DNA from: Hyella patelloides LEGE 07179
GTDB taxonomy: Bacteria; Cyanobacteriota; Cyanobacteriia; Cyanobacteriales; Xenococcaceae
DNA: 36,620 bases
Assembly (NCBI RefSeq): GCF_900659865.1
Contig: NZ_LR213779.1
Location: 20,592-57,211, forward strand
Reading direction: 5' to 3'
Shown: positions 16,990 through 25,675 of the stretch, in pieces
How the letters are laid out: each line of letters starts with the position of its first letter
Numbering within the stretch: position 1 is the first letter of the stretch
The notes under the pieces: model-generated
What the model was told of the DNA's origin: nothing
Databases searched by the model: none
Seen by the model: only the letters and a program-made list of their open reading frames with translations
Translations under genes and position numbers: made by a program

Positions 16990-17388
16990 TTGCTGCTTAA
17001 TTTCTCAAGAATAATCTCATCAAAATTATTACAAGTAGAAGATTTATTTAATCTCGAACAAATCGGACGCTATTTTGGCGGGGCGTATACTCTTTCACCA
17101 GATGGTAAAATGTTAGCACACGTAGTTCAAAGAGCCAAAGCAACTACCAAAAACCATAAGCAAGTTTTTCTTTAGGGAAACGATCGCGCTGATATTGGAT
17201 TGGTGGATTTAGTAACATCTGAGCCTATTAATCTTACTAATGGAAGAAAAAAAGATTTTCGTTATTGGTATTCTGCTTGGTCGCCCGATGGCAAACGGTT
17301 AGCGATGTTATCTACCAAGAGAGGAAACGTAACTCTTTGGGTTTGAGATCGAGCTACTGGTAATTTACAGCAACTTACTCACAGTTGA
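16990..17388 (+). pseudogene. Remnant of an S9-type peptidase (beta-propeller N-terminus)
   Basis: One reading frame shows the N-terminal part of a dipeptidyl-peptidase/acylaminoacyl-peptidase-like protein: VEDLFNLEQIGRYFGGAYTL then SPDGKMLAHV; later GLVDLVTSEPINLTN, YSAWSPDGKRLAMLSTK and LQQLTHS. These are WD40-like/PD40 propeller repeats. The frame is broken by TAG (17173-17175), TGA (17344-17346) and TGA (17386-17388), and the rest of the propeller and the alpha/beta-hydrolase catalytic domain are missing. No usable ATG start is present. In an intact gene the stops would be Trp or Gln-like positions (LWV-stop-DRATG), so point mutation plus deletion is likely. Confidence 0.8.
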
Positions 17389-17754
17389 TGGAGAGACATC
17401 TCTGTAATACTTTGTAAAATTCAATACATTATTGTGTTAATTCTTAACCTGATTATATAAATCATTAAATAATTTAATTACGAAAAATATACCCTTAAAA
17501 GTCTTCAATCTCTCTTTTCTACTTAAGGGTGTTTTATTATAGGGTAAGGGAGATGGGGAGAACGAGAAATTTTCCCAAAGTTATCATATTCCAATTTTTG
17601 TTATTCAACGAATTGTTAATAATTGCAGTTGATTTAAGCAAAATAATTTTTAAGGATTTAATCACTAAATTAGCTGCAAAACAAGCAAATTTAGCGAATT
17701 AGTATGGCTTTTGAGAAACATCATTGTATTATCTTTTGTTAAATAAATTTTAGG
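17389..17754. other. Intergenic, with a terminator-like inverted repeat
   Basis: There is no gene in these 366 nt. ACCCTTAA (17491-17498) is inverted as TTAAGGGT (17523-17530) around a 24-nt pyrimidine-rich loop and is followed by GTTTTATTAT, so it can be a weak terminator for the region to its left. The rest is AT-rich and should contain the promoter of the MFS gene. Confidence 0.4.
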
Positions 17755-19113
17755 ATGCAAAATCAAAAAGAATTAACCGAAATTATTGCAGCAGAAAAAC
17801 CTCAAAATCTAGTTCGCGAGAAACTCAATTTTTGGCAATTGTGGAATATGAATTTGGGTTTTTTGGGAATTCAGTTTGGCTGGGGTTTACAGATGGCGAA
17901 TATGAGTGCCATTTTTGAATACTTGGGCGCAAATGCTCACCAATTGCCTTTGTTGTGGCTGGCTGCGCCTGTAACTGGTTTGATCGTGCAACCGATTATT
18001 GGCAATTTAAGCGATTATACCTGGACTGTTATCGGTAGAAGAAGACCTTATTTTTTATTAGGTGCAATTTTAGCTTTCATAGCATTAGTTTTAATGCCAA
18101 GATGTTCTACTTTGTTGGGTGCTGCTGGTTTGTTGTGGCTGCTAGATACTAGCAATAACATGAGCATGGTACCTTTTCGGGCTTTTGTCGGAGATTTATT
18201 ACCCATAGAGCAACGGACTGTGGGATTTGCGCTACAAAGTGTTATGGTAGGGATAGGAGCGATCGCAGCTTCGACTCTTCCCTGGATTTTAAATCACTTT
18301 TTTGCGGTTAATAATCTTAGTTATCCATCGCATCTCATTCCTCTGACTATAGAAATTTCTTTTTATGCGGGCGCAGTTGTGTTTTTGGGGACAATTTTAT
18401 GGACTGTGGTAACAACTCCTGAGTATCCACCCCAAAATGAAGCAAAATTCGAGCAGTTACAGGAAACGCGAGGAGGTATTTTAAACAGTCTTCAGGAAAC
18501 ATGGGAAACGCTACAGGAGATTCCTCCTAAGATGAAACAATTGGCAAGAGTACAATTTTGCAGTTGGTTGGGTGCTTTTTGTTTTTTCCTCTATTTTCCT
18601 CCCGCAGTGGCTCATGATGTTTTTGGTGCAGTGAGTCGCCATTCTGCTTTATACAGTAATGGTATTGAATGGGCGGGTTTATGTTTTGCTCTATATAACG
18701 GGGTTTGTATTGGGTTTTCTTTTTTGTTACCTCGTTTAGCTAAACGCTTTGAGAGATCGCTAATTCATGGAATATGCTTGCTCTGTGGTGGTATTAGTTT
18801 AATTACTATTTGGGTGATTCCTAACCAGTATTTCTTGCTAGTTGTAATGTTGGGTTGGGGTATTGCTTGGTCTAGTATGTTAACTATGCCCTATGCGATG
18901 TTAAGTAGCAGCATTCCTCCACAACGACGGGGAATCTATCAGGGTATTTTTAATTTCTATATTGTTTTACCAGAAATTGCGATCGCTCTTGGCTTTGGTT
19001 GGGTTATGAGTCATTTTCTGGATGATAATTGTTTACTTGCGGTATTAGTAGGTGGTGTATTTTTAATCGTGGCTGCCATATTAACTCAGTTTATTGAATC
19101 TAATGATGATTAA
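17755..19113 (+). CDS. MFS transporter, SLC45/GPH-like (probable sugar or glycoside carrier)
   Basis: A 452-aa inner-membrane protein with about 12 spans. The loop after TM2-3 reads GNLSDYTWTVIGRRRPYFLL. The D...GRRRP signature is typical of SLC45/sucrose-H+ symporters and the related GPH group. PFRAFVGDLLPIEQRTVGFA (about 142-161) matches the second conserved cytoplasmic segment of the same group. Family members move sucrose, maltose or other glycosides with protons. The ATG at 17755 is preceded by AATTTTAGG, so the Shine-Dalgarno is weak. There is no sugar-metabolism gene next to it, so the substrate is open. It appears monocistronic. Confidence 0.82.
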   Translation: MQNQKELTEIIAAEKPQNLVREKLNFWQLWNMNLGFLGIQFGWGLQMANMSAIFEYLGANAHQLPLLWLAAPVTGLIVQPIIGNLSDYTWTVIGRRRPYFLLGAILAFIALVLMPRCSTLLGAAGLLWLLDTSNNMSMVPFRAFVGDLLPIEQRTVGFALQSVMVGIGAIAASTLPWILNHFFAVNNLSYPSHLIPLTIEISFYAGAVVFLGTILWTVVTTPEYPPQNEAKFEQLQETRGGILNSLQETWETLQEIPPKMKQLARVQFCSWLGAFCFFLYFPPAVAHDVFGAVSRHSALYSNGIEWAGLCFALYNGVCIGFSFLLPRLAKRFERSLIHGICLLCGGISLITIWVIPNQYFLLVVMLGWGIAWSSMLTMPYAMLSSSIPPQRRGIYQGIFNFYIVLPEIAIALGFGWVMSHFLDDNCLLAVLVGGVFLIVAAILTQFIESNDD

Positions 19114-19210
19114 TGTTCGATCTAGTCATTCCAATTAATTTCTTTACGTTGTTCAATAATGGTTTCTATTGGGAATTACGATACTTGTTAGCGAAAATAG
19201 CAGCTTGAGT

Positions 19211-19243
19211 GCGATCAGGCGAAGCCTGGCACTTCGTGATCGC
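19211..19243. repeat. GCGATC...GATCGC palindromic repeat at the 3' end of a dead gene
   Basis: GCGATCA (19211-19217) is the exact inverse of TGATCGC (19237-19243); the inside holds AGGC-gaa-GCCT. On the minus strand it replaces the end of the LuxR-type domain, so that after LNVRD the frame reads HEVPGFA and stops. The same type of module occurs at 28964-29020 and 30640-30674. Confidence 0.6.
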
Positions 19244-19726
19244 GTACATTAAGGCGACGTAAAATACTATTGATGTGATTTTTAACAGTACGCTCAGTGA
19301 TATACAATTCTGCTGCAATTTCTCGGTTGTTATAACCTTGAGCAATGAGTTGCAAGACTTCTGTTTCTCTAGAGGTTAATTCAGCTAATTCTGATGGTAT
19401 GGTTGCAGGAATCTGAGAGTTAGAGGAAAGAGTCTTTTCAAATAATCCTGGACCCATTTCAATACCGTTCGGTTAAGCCCCCCAGCCCCCAACTTTGAGG
19501 GAGTTATATTTGTGAAAGTCCCCCAGGATTGGGGGATTTAGGGGACGGACAAAATAACTTGAGATACTAACCGAACAGTATTGGGACCCATTTGAGTATA
19601 ACCTTTGTTCACTGCCCTAATTGCCTGAGCTAGTTCGACTGAAGGAGTATCTTTGAGTAAATAACCTTTTGCACCACAAGCCATTGCTTGAATAACGTAT
19701 TCATCATCATCAAAAGTGGTTAAGAC
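19215..19726 (-). pseudogene. NarL/LuxR-type response regulator, broken by a MITE
   Basis: Reading right to left, 19726-19584 encodes the back half of a receiver (LTTFDDDEYVIQAMACGAKG, YLLKDTPSVELAQAIRAV, KGYTQMGP). Then comes the 124-bp MITE. The frame resumes at 19459 with MGPGLFEKTL and a LuxR/GerE helix-turn-helix (LTSRETEVLQLIAQGYNNRE, ITERTVKNHINSILRRLNV). Removing the MITE and one 10-bp target copy rejoins TQMGPGLFEK in frame. The first half of the receiver, including the phospho-acceptor Asp, is gone: the same frame meets TGA and TAA just upstream of 19726. The C-terminus is also altered by a palindromic repeat. The gene is dead three times over, though 19215-19457 could still give an 80-aa DNA-binding fragment. 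Confidence 0.88.
19460..19583. mobile_element. 124-bp MITE with 16-bp terminal inverted repeats
   Basis: The ends CAATACCGTTCGGTTA (19460-19475) and TAACCGAACAGTATTG (19568-19583) are inverted repeats with one mismatch. The element is flanked by perfect 10-bp direct repeats GGACCCATTT (19450-19459 and 19584-19593), the target duplication. The interior is C/G-tract rich (CCCCCCAGCCCCC; CCCCCAGGATTGGGGG) and encodes nothing. It must be moved by a transposase encoded elsewhere. It sits inside the response-regulator gene. Confidence 0.9.
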
Positions 19727-19850
19727 TCAATTTTAGCGATCGCCTGTCTGATTGCAAATAATTTTTCGCTCTACTGACATTATTCGCGCAAGCCAATCGC
19801 GAACAGCTCTAATTTTTCTAACTTCGGAAAAAATGAGCGAACCGTAAGTA

Positions 19851-22800
19851 CTAGAACTTGTTGTCTAAAAACTGAGAATTTTCGAGAATTTGCTCTGCCG
19901 CTTCTGGAGGAACAGGATGGGAAAACCAATATCCTTGTCCGTATGGACAATCAAAATTTTGTAGACATTTTAATTGTTCTACGGTTTCAATCCCTTCAGC
20001 GATGACCTCAATGCCAATTTGACGAGCAAGGTCACTAATGCCTTTCGTAATGCTCATTAAAGATGAATCTGTGTCCAATGATTGGATGAACGACTGATCG
20101 ATTTTGATCAGGTCAATGGGAAGGCGATGCAGGTAGGACAGCGAAGAATAACCTGTACCAAAATCATCCAATGAAATGCTCACGCCCAATTTTTTTAACT
20201 CCACCATGAGGCTATCTACTAAACTGCTATAGCCAATAAATGAGTTTTCTGTTAACTCTAAACAGAGGTATTGGGTCTGAATGGCAGATTCGCTTAAAAT
20301 GACGCGGAGGTTATTGATAAAGCTGGAATGTTTTAAGAAGTCAGGAGAAATATTGACATGGAGTCGAAAGCTTGGACTAAGATCGAACTCTTGTTGCCAA
20401 TAGCTGAGTTGTTGGCAGGCTTGTTTGATAATAAAGTTTTCGAGTTTGGGCATCAAATGCGATGCCTGAGCTATGGGTAAAAAATCGAGAGGGGCTAGTA
20501 AACCTCGTTGTGGATGTTGCCAACGAACTAGTACTTCAAATCCCATAAGCGATCGCGACGATAAATCAACCAGGGGTTGGTAATGCAACACAAATTGTTC
20601 CTGCTCAATGGCTTGCTGGATAGCACCTTTTAAGTCCAACTGATTAAACCGCTCAGACCGCATCTCGTTACGAAACAGTTCAATATTTCCTGGTCCTCGA
20701 CGTTTTGCCTGATACATAGCAATGTCCGCATTTTCTAGAACCGAAGTTGCGCTTTTATAGGGAATTTCTGGAGGATGAAAGGCAATACCAATACTTATAG
20801 TTACGGATAATTGAGTAGAAGAGAGAGAAATAGGTTTAGAGATGATCGATTGAATGCGAAAGGCTACGTCCATAGCTATTTCGGAGTTATCAGACCTTTC
20901 TAAGAGAATGGCAAACTCATCCCCCCCTAAACGAGACACAATATCGCCAGGACGAGTCGAATCCTCCAACCGCTCGGCAACGATTGTAAGCAATTCATCA
21001 CCCGTAGCATGTCCCAGAGTATCGTTAATATCTTTAAAGTCATCAACATCCAGGTACAACACCGCGAATTTTCGGGATGGATCGCGACTCGCTCGCCCCA
21101 CTGCCATTTTTAGATGCTCCAAAAAAAAGGCTCGATTAGTTAACTCGGTTAAAGGATCGAAAAAGACCTGACGTTGCAGATCTTCTTGGAGCTGTTTTTG
21201 CTCAGTAATATCCATAATGGTGCCAAATAACGGAACCCTTCGCCCATACTCTTGGTTAGAAAAACAAGCGATGATATGAATATGGCGAAGGGTGTCTTCT
21301 CCTCTCGGATAAATGCGAATATCCATGTTGAACGAGGTCTGCTCAATACTCTGATTCCCTGAACTTATGGACTCCAGAGAATCCATTGACTCCCCTCGAT
21401 TTTGTATTAAGGACAGTTGACTCAGAAGATCGGTTACCTTAAGCCTATCGTCCTCGTGAATAATACTAAAAATTTCTCTGAGGGAAGGTTCTCCTCTAGT
21501 CGGGTCAAACCCTGTAATCCGAAACGTTTCAACAGACCACATCACTCGATCGATTTCTGGGTCATATTCCCAATCACCAATGTGGGCTATCTGCTGCGCA
21601 TATTCCAGGCGTTTTGTGGTGTTTTGAAGTTTTTCTTTGCTTTGCTTGATGTGGGTAATGTCGATTCCCACACCTGTTAGACCCACAATCTCCTGATTTG
21701 AGTTGTACCGAGGAGCATAGGTCATATCAAAATGTTGGACGGTATCATCTATGTCCAGTGTGATTTCGTGGTGGATCGTTTCCCCAGTATCTAAAACCTC
21801 CCGTTTCAGAGCGATCGGGTGCTCGGCTTTTTCGAGCGGGAGAAGATCCCGATCTCGGTGACCCAGCATATCATCTATGGAAAATCCTGGAATGGGGTTG
21901 TGTACCCATGTGTACCGCAAATCTAAGTCCTGGTTAAACAAAACGATAGACGTGCTGTTCAGGGTGTTACGAAGCAGGTTGTTGTTGTGCTGAAGCACCT
22001 TTTGGGCTTCAACCAACTCCGTAATATCTGTGATTACGCCTAAGCATTGTGAAGGAATCTCCTCACCATTGTTGGTAAAGAGCCGTGTCTGCTGATACAC
22101 ACAACGCGCCGTTCCATCTTTTTGCAGCATCTGGAACCTCGCGGTCAGAATTTCGCCGTTTTGATTTTCAGCGACCTGGTTTAAATGGTCTTGAAACGAT
22201 TCAAGGTCATCTGGGTGTATTAAACATTCAAGGACGTTATGACCCATTTCATAAATCTCTTCAGGGGTATAACCAATGAGACATTCAACTCCTAAGTTGG
22301 TATAAACTATGCTGCTAGTGGACAGGTCAAAAATGGTCAACGTGGCTGGGCTAGTATCCGCAATCTGCTGTAGGAACGCTTTGCTTTCTTGGAGTTCAGA
22401 CCGTACTAATTGTTGCTCGGTTATATCCGTGACAATTATTCCCACTCCCACCTGCTTGCTGTCTAATTTCACAGGAAAGAAGTTGAAAATCCAGGAAATT
22501 TCGCCAGATGGGAGATAAGAAACTTGTCGATTGATTTCTATATTAGTAACGGTTTGCCCCGTATTCATCACCTGTTGACAGTGGGTACTAATAATGTCAC
22601 TAATTTCAGGTAGAATCTCGGATAAGGGTTGGTTTAGATGTTCCTCAATACTGCGGTGGTCGATATCGGCGAGAACTTGGTTGACCCGAACAAATCGCAA
22701 GTCCTGATCCAGAACGCAGAGACCCACAGGACTAGTACTATAGATCTCTTCCAAAAGCTGGTTGCTTTGAAGTAGCTGAGCTTGTACCTGTTTGAGATCG

Positions 22801-25307
22801 TTGATGACAATCAAGGTCAGAACAATACCATCTGTTGATTCATCCTCTAGGCTATAGGGCAAAATCCGCAGCAAAAGCTGATCGCCCGTCTTTAAATTCT
22901 TAGCCTCAGTTTCTTGGGGAGTTTGGGTCTGGGCAACCTGCTGAATCATAGGTATCAATTTGTCAATATCCAGGTGATTGACCAATTCATCTAGAGGACG
23001 ACCAGCGTCACCAAAACGAAAATTAAAGACTTGGGCAGCAGCAGGGGTGAATTTTCGGATATTCAATTCCCGATCCAGAAACACCACCCCAATATCCGTA
23101 CTTTGTAAAAGATTATCAATGTCAGTACCGAGTTCTATGAGTTGCTCAATACGTTGCTGATTTTCAGCATTGACCGTATAAAGTTCTTCATTAACCGATT
23201 GCAGTTCTTCATTAGTACTTTGGAGTTCTTCATTAGAGGTCAGCAATTCCTCATTCGTAGCCTGTTGTTCTTCGTTGGCCATTTCCAGTTCTTCAATGCT
23301 GCTTTGAAGATTCTCGCGGGTTTGCTGGAGATCAAACTCAAGTTCTCGAAATTCCCGAGATAAATCTGAATCGGGGTCATACTCAAAATTGGGTAAGCTT
23401 GTTTCCGATTCAAGCAGATCCACCAATTCCAAGATCACAATAAATATTCCATCTATATGTTTTGAATCATATTTAGTTCTCCCAACCCAGAGATTAATCC
23501 GTTGGTTTTTTTCTAAATCCGATATCTGAATGTCGCTATACAGCACATTTTTTTGCTCTCGATTAGTCCGATGTAAGGCAGTACTTAACGGAAGCCTGAG
23601 TTCCCTTGGCACAATATCCAAAATGTAGGTGCTGATGACTCCCAACGGAAACTCTAGCAATTGAGCCGTATTCATAAAAAGATGGAGAATCTGATAGTTT
23701 TCATCCACCAACACACAGGTGGTTGGACGCTCACCAAAGCGTAGTGCCAATAAATTGGTAAGTAAATGTTCATAGGAAGAAACAGGGGGCTTAACGGATT
23801 TAGCTAACCGAGGTAATTGCAGAAACGGCTTTTTTATGACACGACTGACCGAGAGCTTCACATCCTGGCGTTTGTGATAGAGATTCCATTGAGAGTCAAT
23901 GCATTCAAAGGCATGGGAGAGAGTACCCAAATGCTCTGATGGACCCAAAATTAAAACGCCCTTGGCAGTCAGAGAAAAGTGAAGGAGTTTCAGCACCTGT
24001 TCCTGCAAATTGGTCTTCATGTAAATCAGCAAGTTGCGGCAACTCACCAGATGAATTTGAGAAAATCCAGGATTTTTGGTGAGATCTTGGGAGGCAAACA
24101 CCACCTTAGAGCGAATAATTTTTTTGATTCGGTAGCCAGTGGGTTCCTCGTTAAAATAGCGAGCCAGTCGTTCTGACCCAACATCACAGGCGATCGCTTC
24201 TGGATAAAGCCCCCCAGAGGCAATCAGCAAAGCTTCCTGGTCAACATCTGTAGCAAATAACTTGATGATATGCTTTTTCCCCATCTGTCGCATAACCTCA
24301 TCCGCTGCAATGACCAGAGAATAAGCTTCTTCCCCTGTAGAACAGGCTGCTGACCATATTCGCAGGGGTTGACCTGGTTTTAGGGCTTCAATTAAAGGTG
24401 GTAATACGTTTGTTTGCAGCAAAGACCACATATCGGGATCTCGAAAGAAGCGCGTTGCACCGATCAGTAAATCCTGACAAAGGTGTTTGACTTCATCGGG
24501 GGTGTTACTCAGGTGCTTAATATATTGCTCAACTGTTTTGGCCTTGGATAACAGTAATCGATGGACAATCCGCCGATGTAATGTGCCTAGTTTGTATTGG
24601 GAAAAGTCGATATTTTCCTGCTGCTGTAGCAGGTTCAAAATTTTGTCTAGTTGCTCTGTCGGGAGCAGCGATTTCTCTTCAGAACTTAAGGAAGCTTGGG
24701 TAATGCTATAGCGAATAATATCGTAGACCGATCGAGCGAGTTCTTCGGGAGAGAGAATTTCATCCACCAGACCAGAACTGACTGGACTATTGGGCATAGC
24801 CCCAAACTGAGCCGTTTCCTGGGACTGGACGAGGGCAATCCCTCCAGCTCGACTAATGGCTTTCAACCCTTCTGTACCATCCCGTCCAGTCCCAGAAAGC
24901 AAAATGCCGATAGTGCGTTCTCCCCACTCCCGAACCAAACTTAAAAAGAAGAAGTCAATCTGATAATCAATCGTCCCTGCGTGACGCTCTTCCAACAATA
25001 ATTGTTGCCCTTGTAGGCTCACCATGTATCCAGGCGGAATAACATACACCGTGTTCAACGCCAGAGTCATCTCATTTTCAATCAAACAGACCGATAATTT
25101 GGTACGACGTTGCAACAGCTCAACCATCAAACTTGGAAAGTCTGGAGACAGGTGTTGCACCACGACAAAAGAAGCTCCAGGCTCCTGGGGTAAGCTGCTG
25201 AAGAAAGCCTCTAGTGCTTGTAAACCTCCAGCTGAAGCTCCAATCGCGACAACAAAGTTTCTGTCTAAAATTTTGACCAATGGTTTTGCTGTGTCACTAC
25301 TTGGCAT
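19851..25307 (-). CDS. CheB-CheR-PAS-GGDEF-EAL multi-domain signalling protein
   Basis: A 1818-aa protein. The CheB methylesterase domain (about 15-200) has the Ser25/His52/Asp143 triad ([20 protein letters not shown]). The CheR methyltransferase domain (about 215-480) has ATRFFRDP and the SAM loop [17 protein letters not shown]-like region (about 510-635) precedes a heptad-rich coil (about 650-730; [19 protein letters not shown]). PAS domains follow at about 730-840, 850-965, 975-1097, 1108-1220 and 1230-1370. The GGDEF domain (about 1380-1545) has SRLGGDEF and an inhibitory RxxD site (R1452-D1455), so it is probably an active, product-inhibited diguanylate cyclase. The EAL domain (about 1565-1805) has EVL instead of EAL at 1591, but [22 protein letters not shown] and AEGIET are intact, so it may be an active phosphodiesterase. 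No receiver or membrane span is present, so it is cytosolic. It is divergent from the phytochrome gene. The start has no clear Shine-Dalgarno. Confidence 0.92.
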   Translation of the reverse strand: MPSSDTAKPLVKILDRNFVVAIGASAGGLQALEAFFSSLPQEPGASFVVVQHLSPDFPSLMVELLQRRTKLSVCLIENEMTLALNTVYVIPPGYMVSLQGQQLLLEERHAGTIDYQIDFFFLSLVREWGERTIGILLSGTGRDGTEGLKAISRAGGIALVQSQETAQFGAMPNSPVSSGLVDEILSPEELARSVYDIIRYSITQASLSSEEKSLLPTEQLDKILNLLQQQENIDFSQYKLGTLHRRIVHRLLLSKAKTVEQYIKHLSNTPDEVKHLCQDLLIGATRFFRDPDMWSLLQTNVLPPLIEALKPGQPLRIWSAACSTGEEAYSLVIAADEVMRQMGKKHIIKLFATDVDQEALLIASGGLYPEAIACDVGSERLARYFNEEPTGYRIKKIIRSKVVFASQDLTKNPGFSQIHLVSCRNLLIYMKTNLQEQVLKLLHFSLTAKGVLILGPSEHLGTLSHAFECIDSQWNLYHKRQDVKLSVSRVIKKPFLQLPRLAKSVKPPVSSYEHLLTNLLALRFGERPTTCVLVDENYQILHLFMNTAQLLEFPLGVISTYILDIVPRELRLPLSTALHRTNREQKNVLYSDIQISDLEKNQRINLWVGRTKYDSKHIDGIFIVILELVDLLESETSLPNFEYDPDSDLSREFRELEFDLQQTRENLQSSIEELEMANEEQQATNEELLTSNEELQSTNEELQSVNEELYTVNAENQQRIEQLIELGTDIDNLLQSTDIGVVFLDRELNIRKFTPAAAQVFNFRFGDAGRPLDELVNHLDIDKLIPMIQQVAQTQTPQETEAKNLKTGDQLLLRILPYSLEDESTDGIVLTLIVINDLKQVQAQLLQSNQLLEEIYSTSPVGLCVLDQDLRFVRVNQVLADIDHRSIEEHLNQPLSEILPEISDIISTHCQQVMNTGQTVTNIEINRQVSYLPSGEISWIFNFFPVKLDSKQVGVGIIVTDITEQQLVRSELQESKAFLQQIADTSPATLTIFDLSTSSIVYTNLGVECLIGYTPEEIYEMGHNVLECLIHPDDLESFQDHLNQVAENQNGEILTARFQMLQKDGTARCVYQQTRLFTNNGEEIPSQCLGVITDITELVEAQKVLQHNNNLLRNTLNSTSIVLFNQDLDLRYTWVHNPIPGFSIDDMLGHRDRDLLPLEKAEHPIALKREVLDTGETIHHEITLDIDDTVQHFDMTYAPRYNSNQEIVGLTGVGIDITHIKQSKEKLQNTTKRLEYAQQIAHIGDWEYDPEIDRVMWSVETFRITGFDPTRGEPSLREIFSIIHEDDRLKVTDLLSQLSLIQNRGESMDSLESISSGNQSIEQTSFNMDIRIYPRGEDTLRHIHIIACFSNQEYGRRVPLFGTIMDITEQKQLQEDLQRQVFFDPLTELTNRAFFLEHLKMAVGRASRDPSRKFAVLYLDVDDFKDINDTLGHATGDELLTIVAERLEDSTRPGDIVSRLGGDEFAILLERSDNSEIAMDVAFRIQSIISKPISLSSTQLSVTISIGIAFHPPEIPYKSATSVLENADIAMYQAKRRGPGNIELFRNEMRSERFNQLDLKGAIQQAIEQEQFVLHYQPLVDLSSRSLMGFEVLVRWQHPQRGLLAPLDFLPIAQASHLMPKLENFIIKQACQQLSYWQQEFDLSPSFRLHVNISPDFLKHSSFINNLRVILSESAIQTQYLCLELTENSFIGYSSLVDSLMVELKKLGVSISLDDFGTGYSSLSYLHRLPIDLIKIDQSFIQSLDTDSSLMSITKGISDLARQIGIEVIAEGIETVEQLKCLQNFDCPYGQGYWFSHPVPPEAAEQILENSQFLDNKF

Positions 25308-25675
25308 AATTGAAAGGTTGATGATTATTGGAGGAGTGTATTCACGAGCAAACGTTTTATTTACTCGTGAATAGACGTTGGTTACTAGAGTAGATAAAGT
25401 TAGTCAAAGTAATGTATCAATACTTCTCAATTAATCACATTTTCCTTGAGTGTAAGTCCAAAAGTGATTACTATGGATCATTTTAAGCGGTAATTCGCAA
25501 AGAGAATCTAAAAATATTTGGTAGAAGATAAGCAGAAATGTCTTCTGATACTATTAAAGAATATATTTCTAATCAAAAGCTTTGATGGGACTAAAGCCTG
25601 CCTCAAAGCCTACATTGATCGGGTAAACCGCTCTGGTTTTGGCTTTGAATTCTATAAATAAATGTGTGAATTGAC
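25308..25675. promoter_or_regulatory. Shared divergent promoter region with an inverted repeat
   Basis: These 368 nt separate the CheB/CheR-type gene and the phytochrome gene. TATTCACGAG (25339-25348) is exactly inverted as CTCGTGAATA (25364-25373), 15 nt apart, 32 nt upstream of the CheB/CheR start. It is an operator or 5'-UTR hairpin candidate. At about 25516-25661 a plus frame reads SFDGTKACLKAYIDRVNRSG then FGFEFYK and a stop. That is protein-like but has no start, so it may be a gene remnant or chance. Confidence 0.5.

Noticed and set aside
24696-25374. Plus-strand ORFs opposite the CheB domain
   Set aside because: They are antisense shadows of a gene with intact catalytic motifs; no start signals and no family resemblance.
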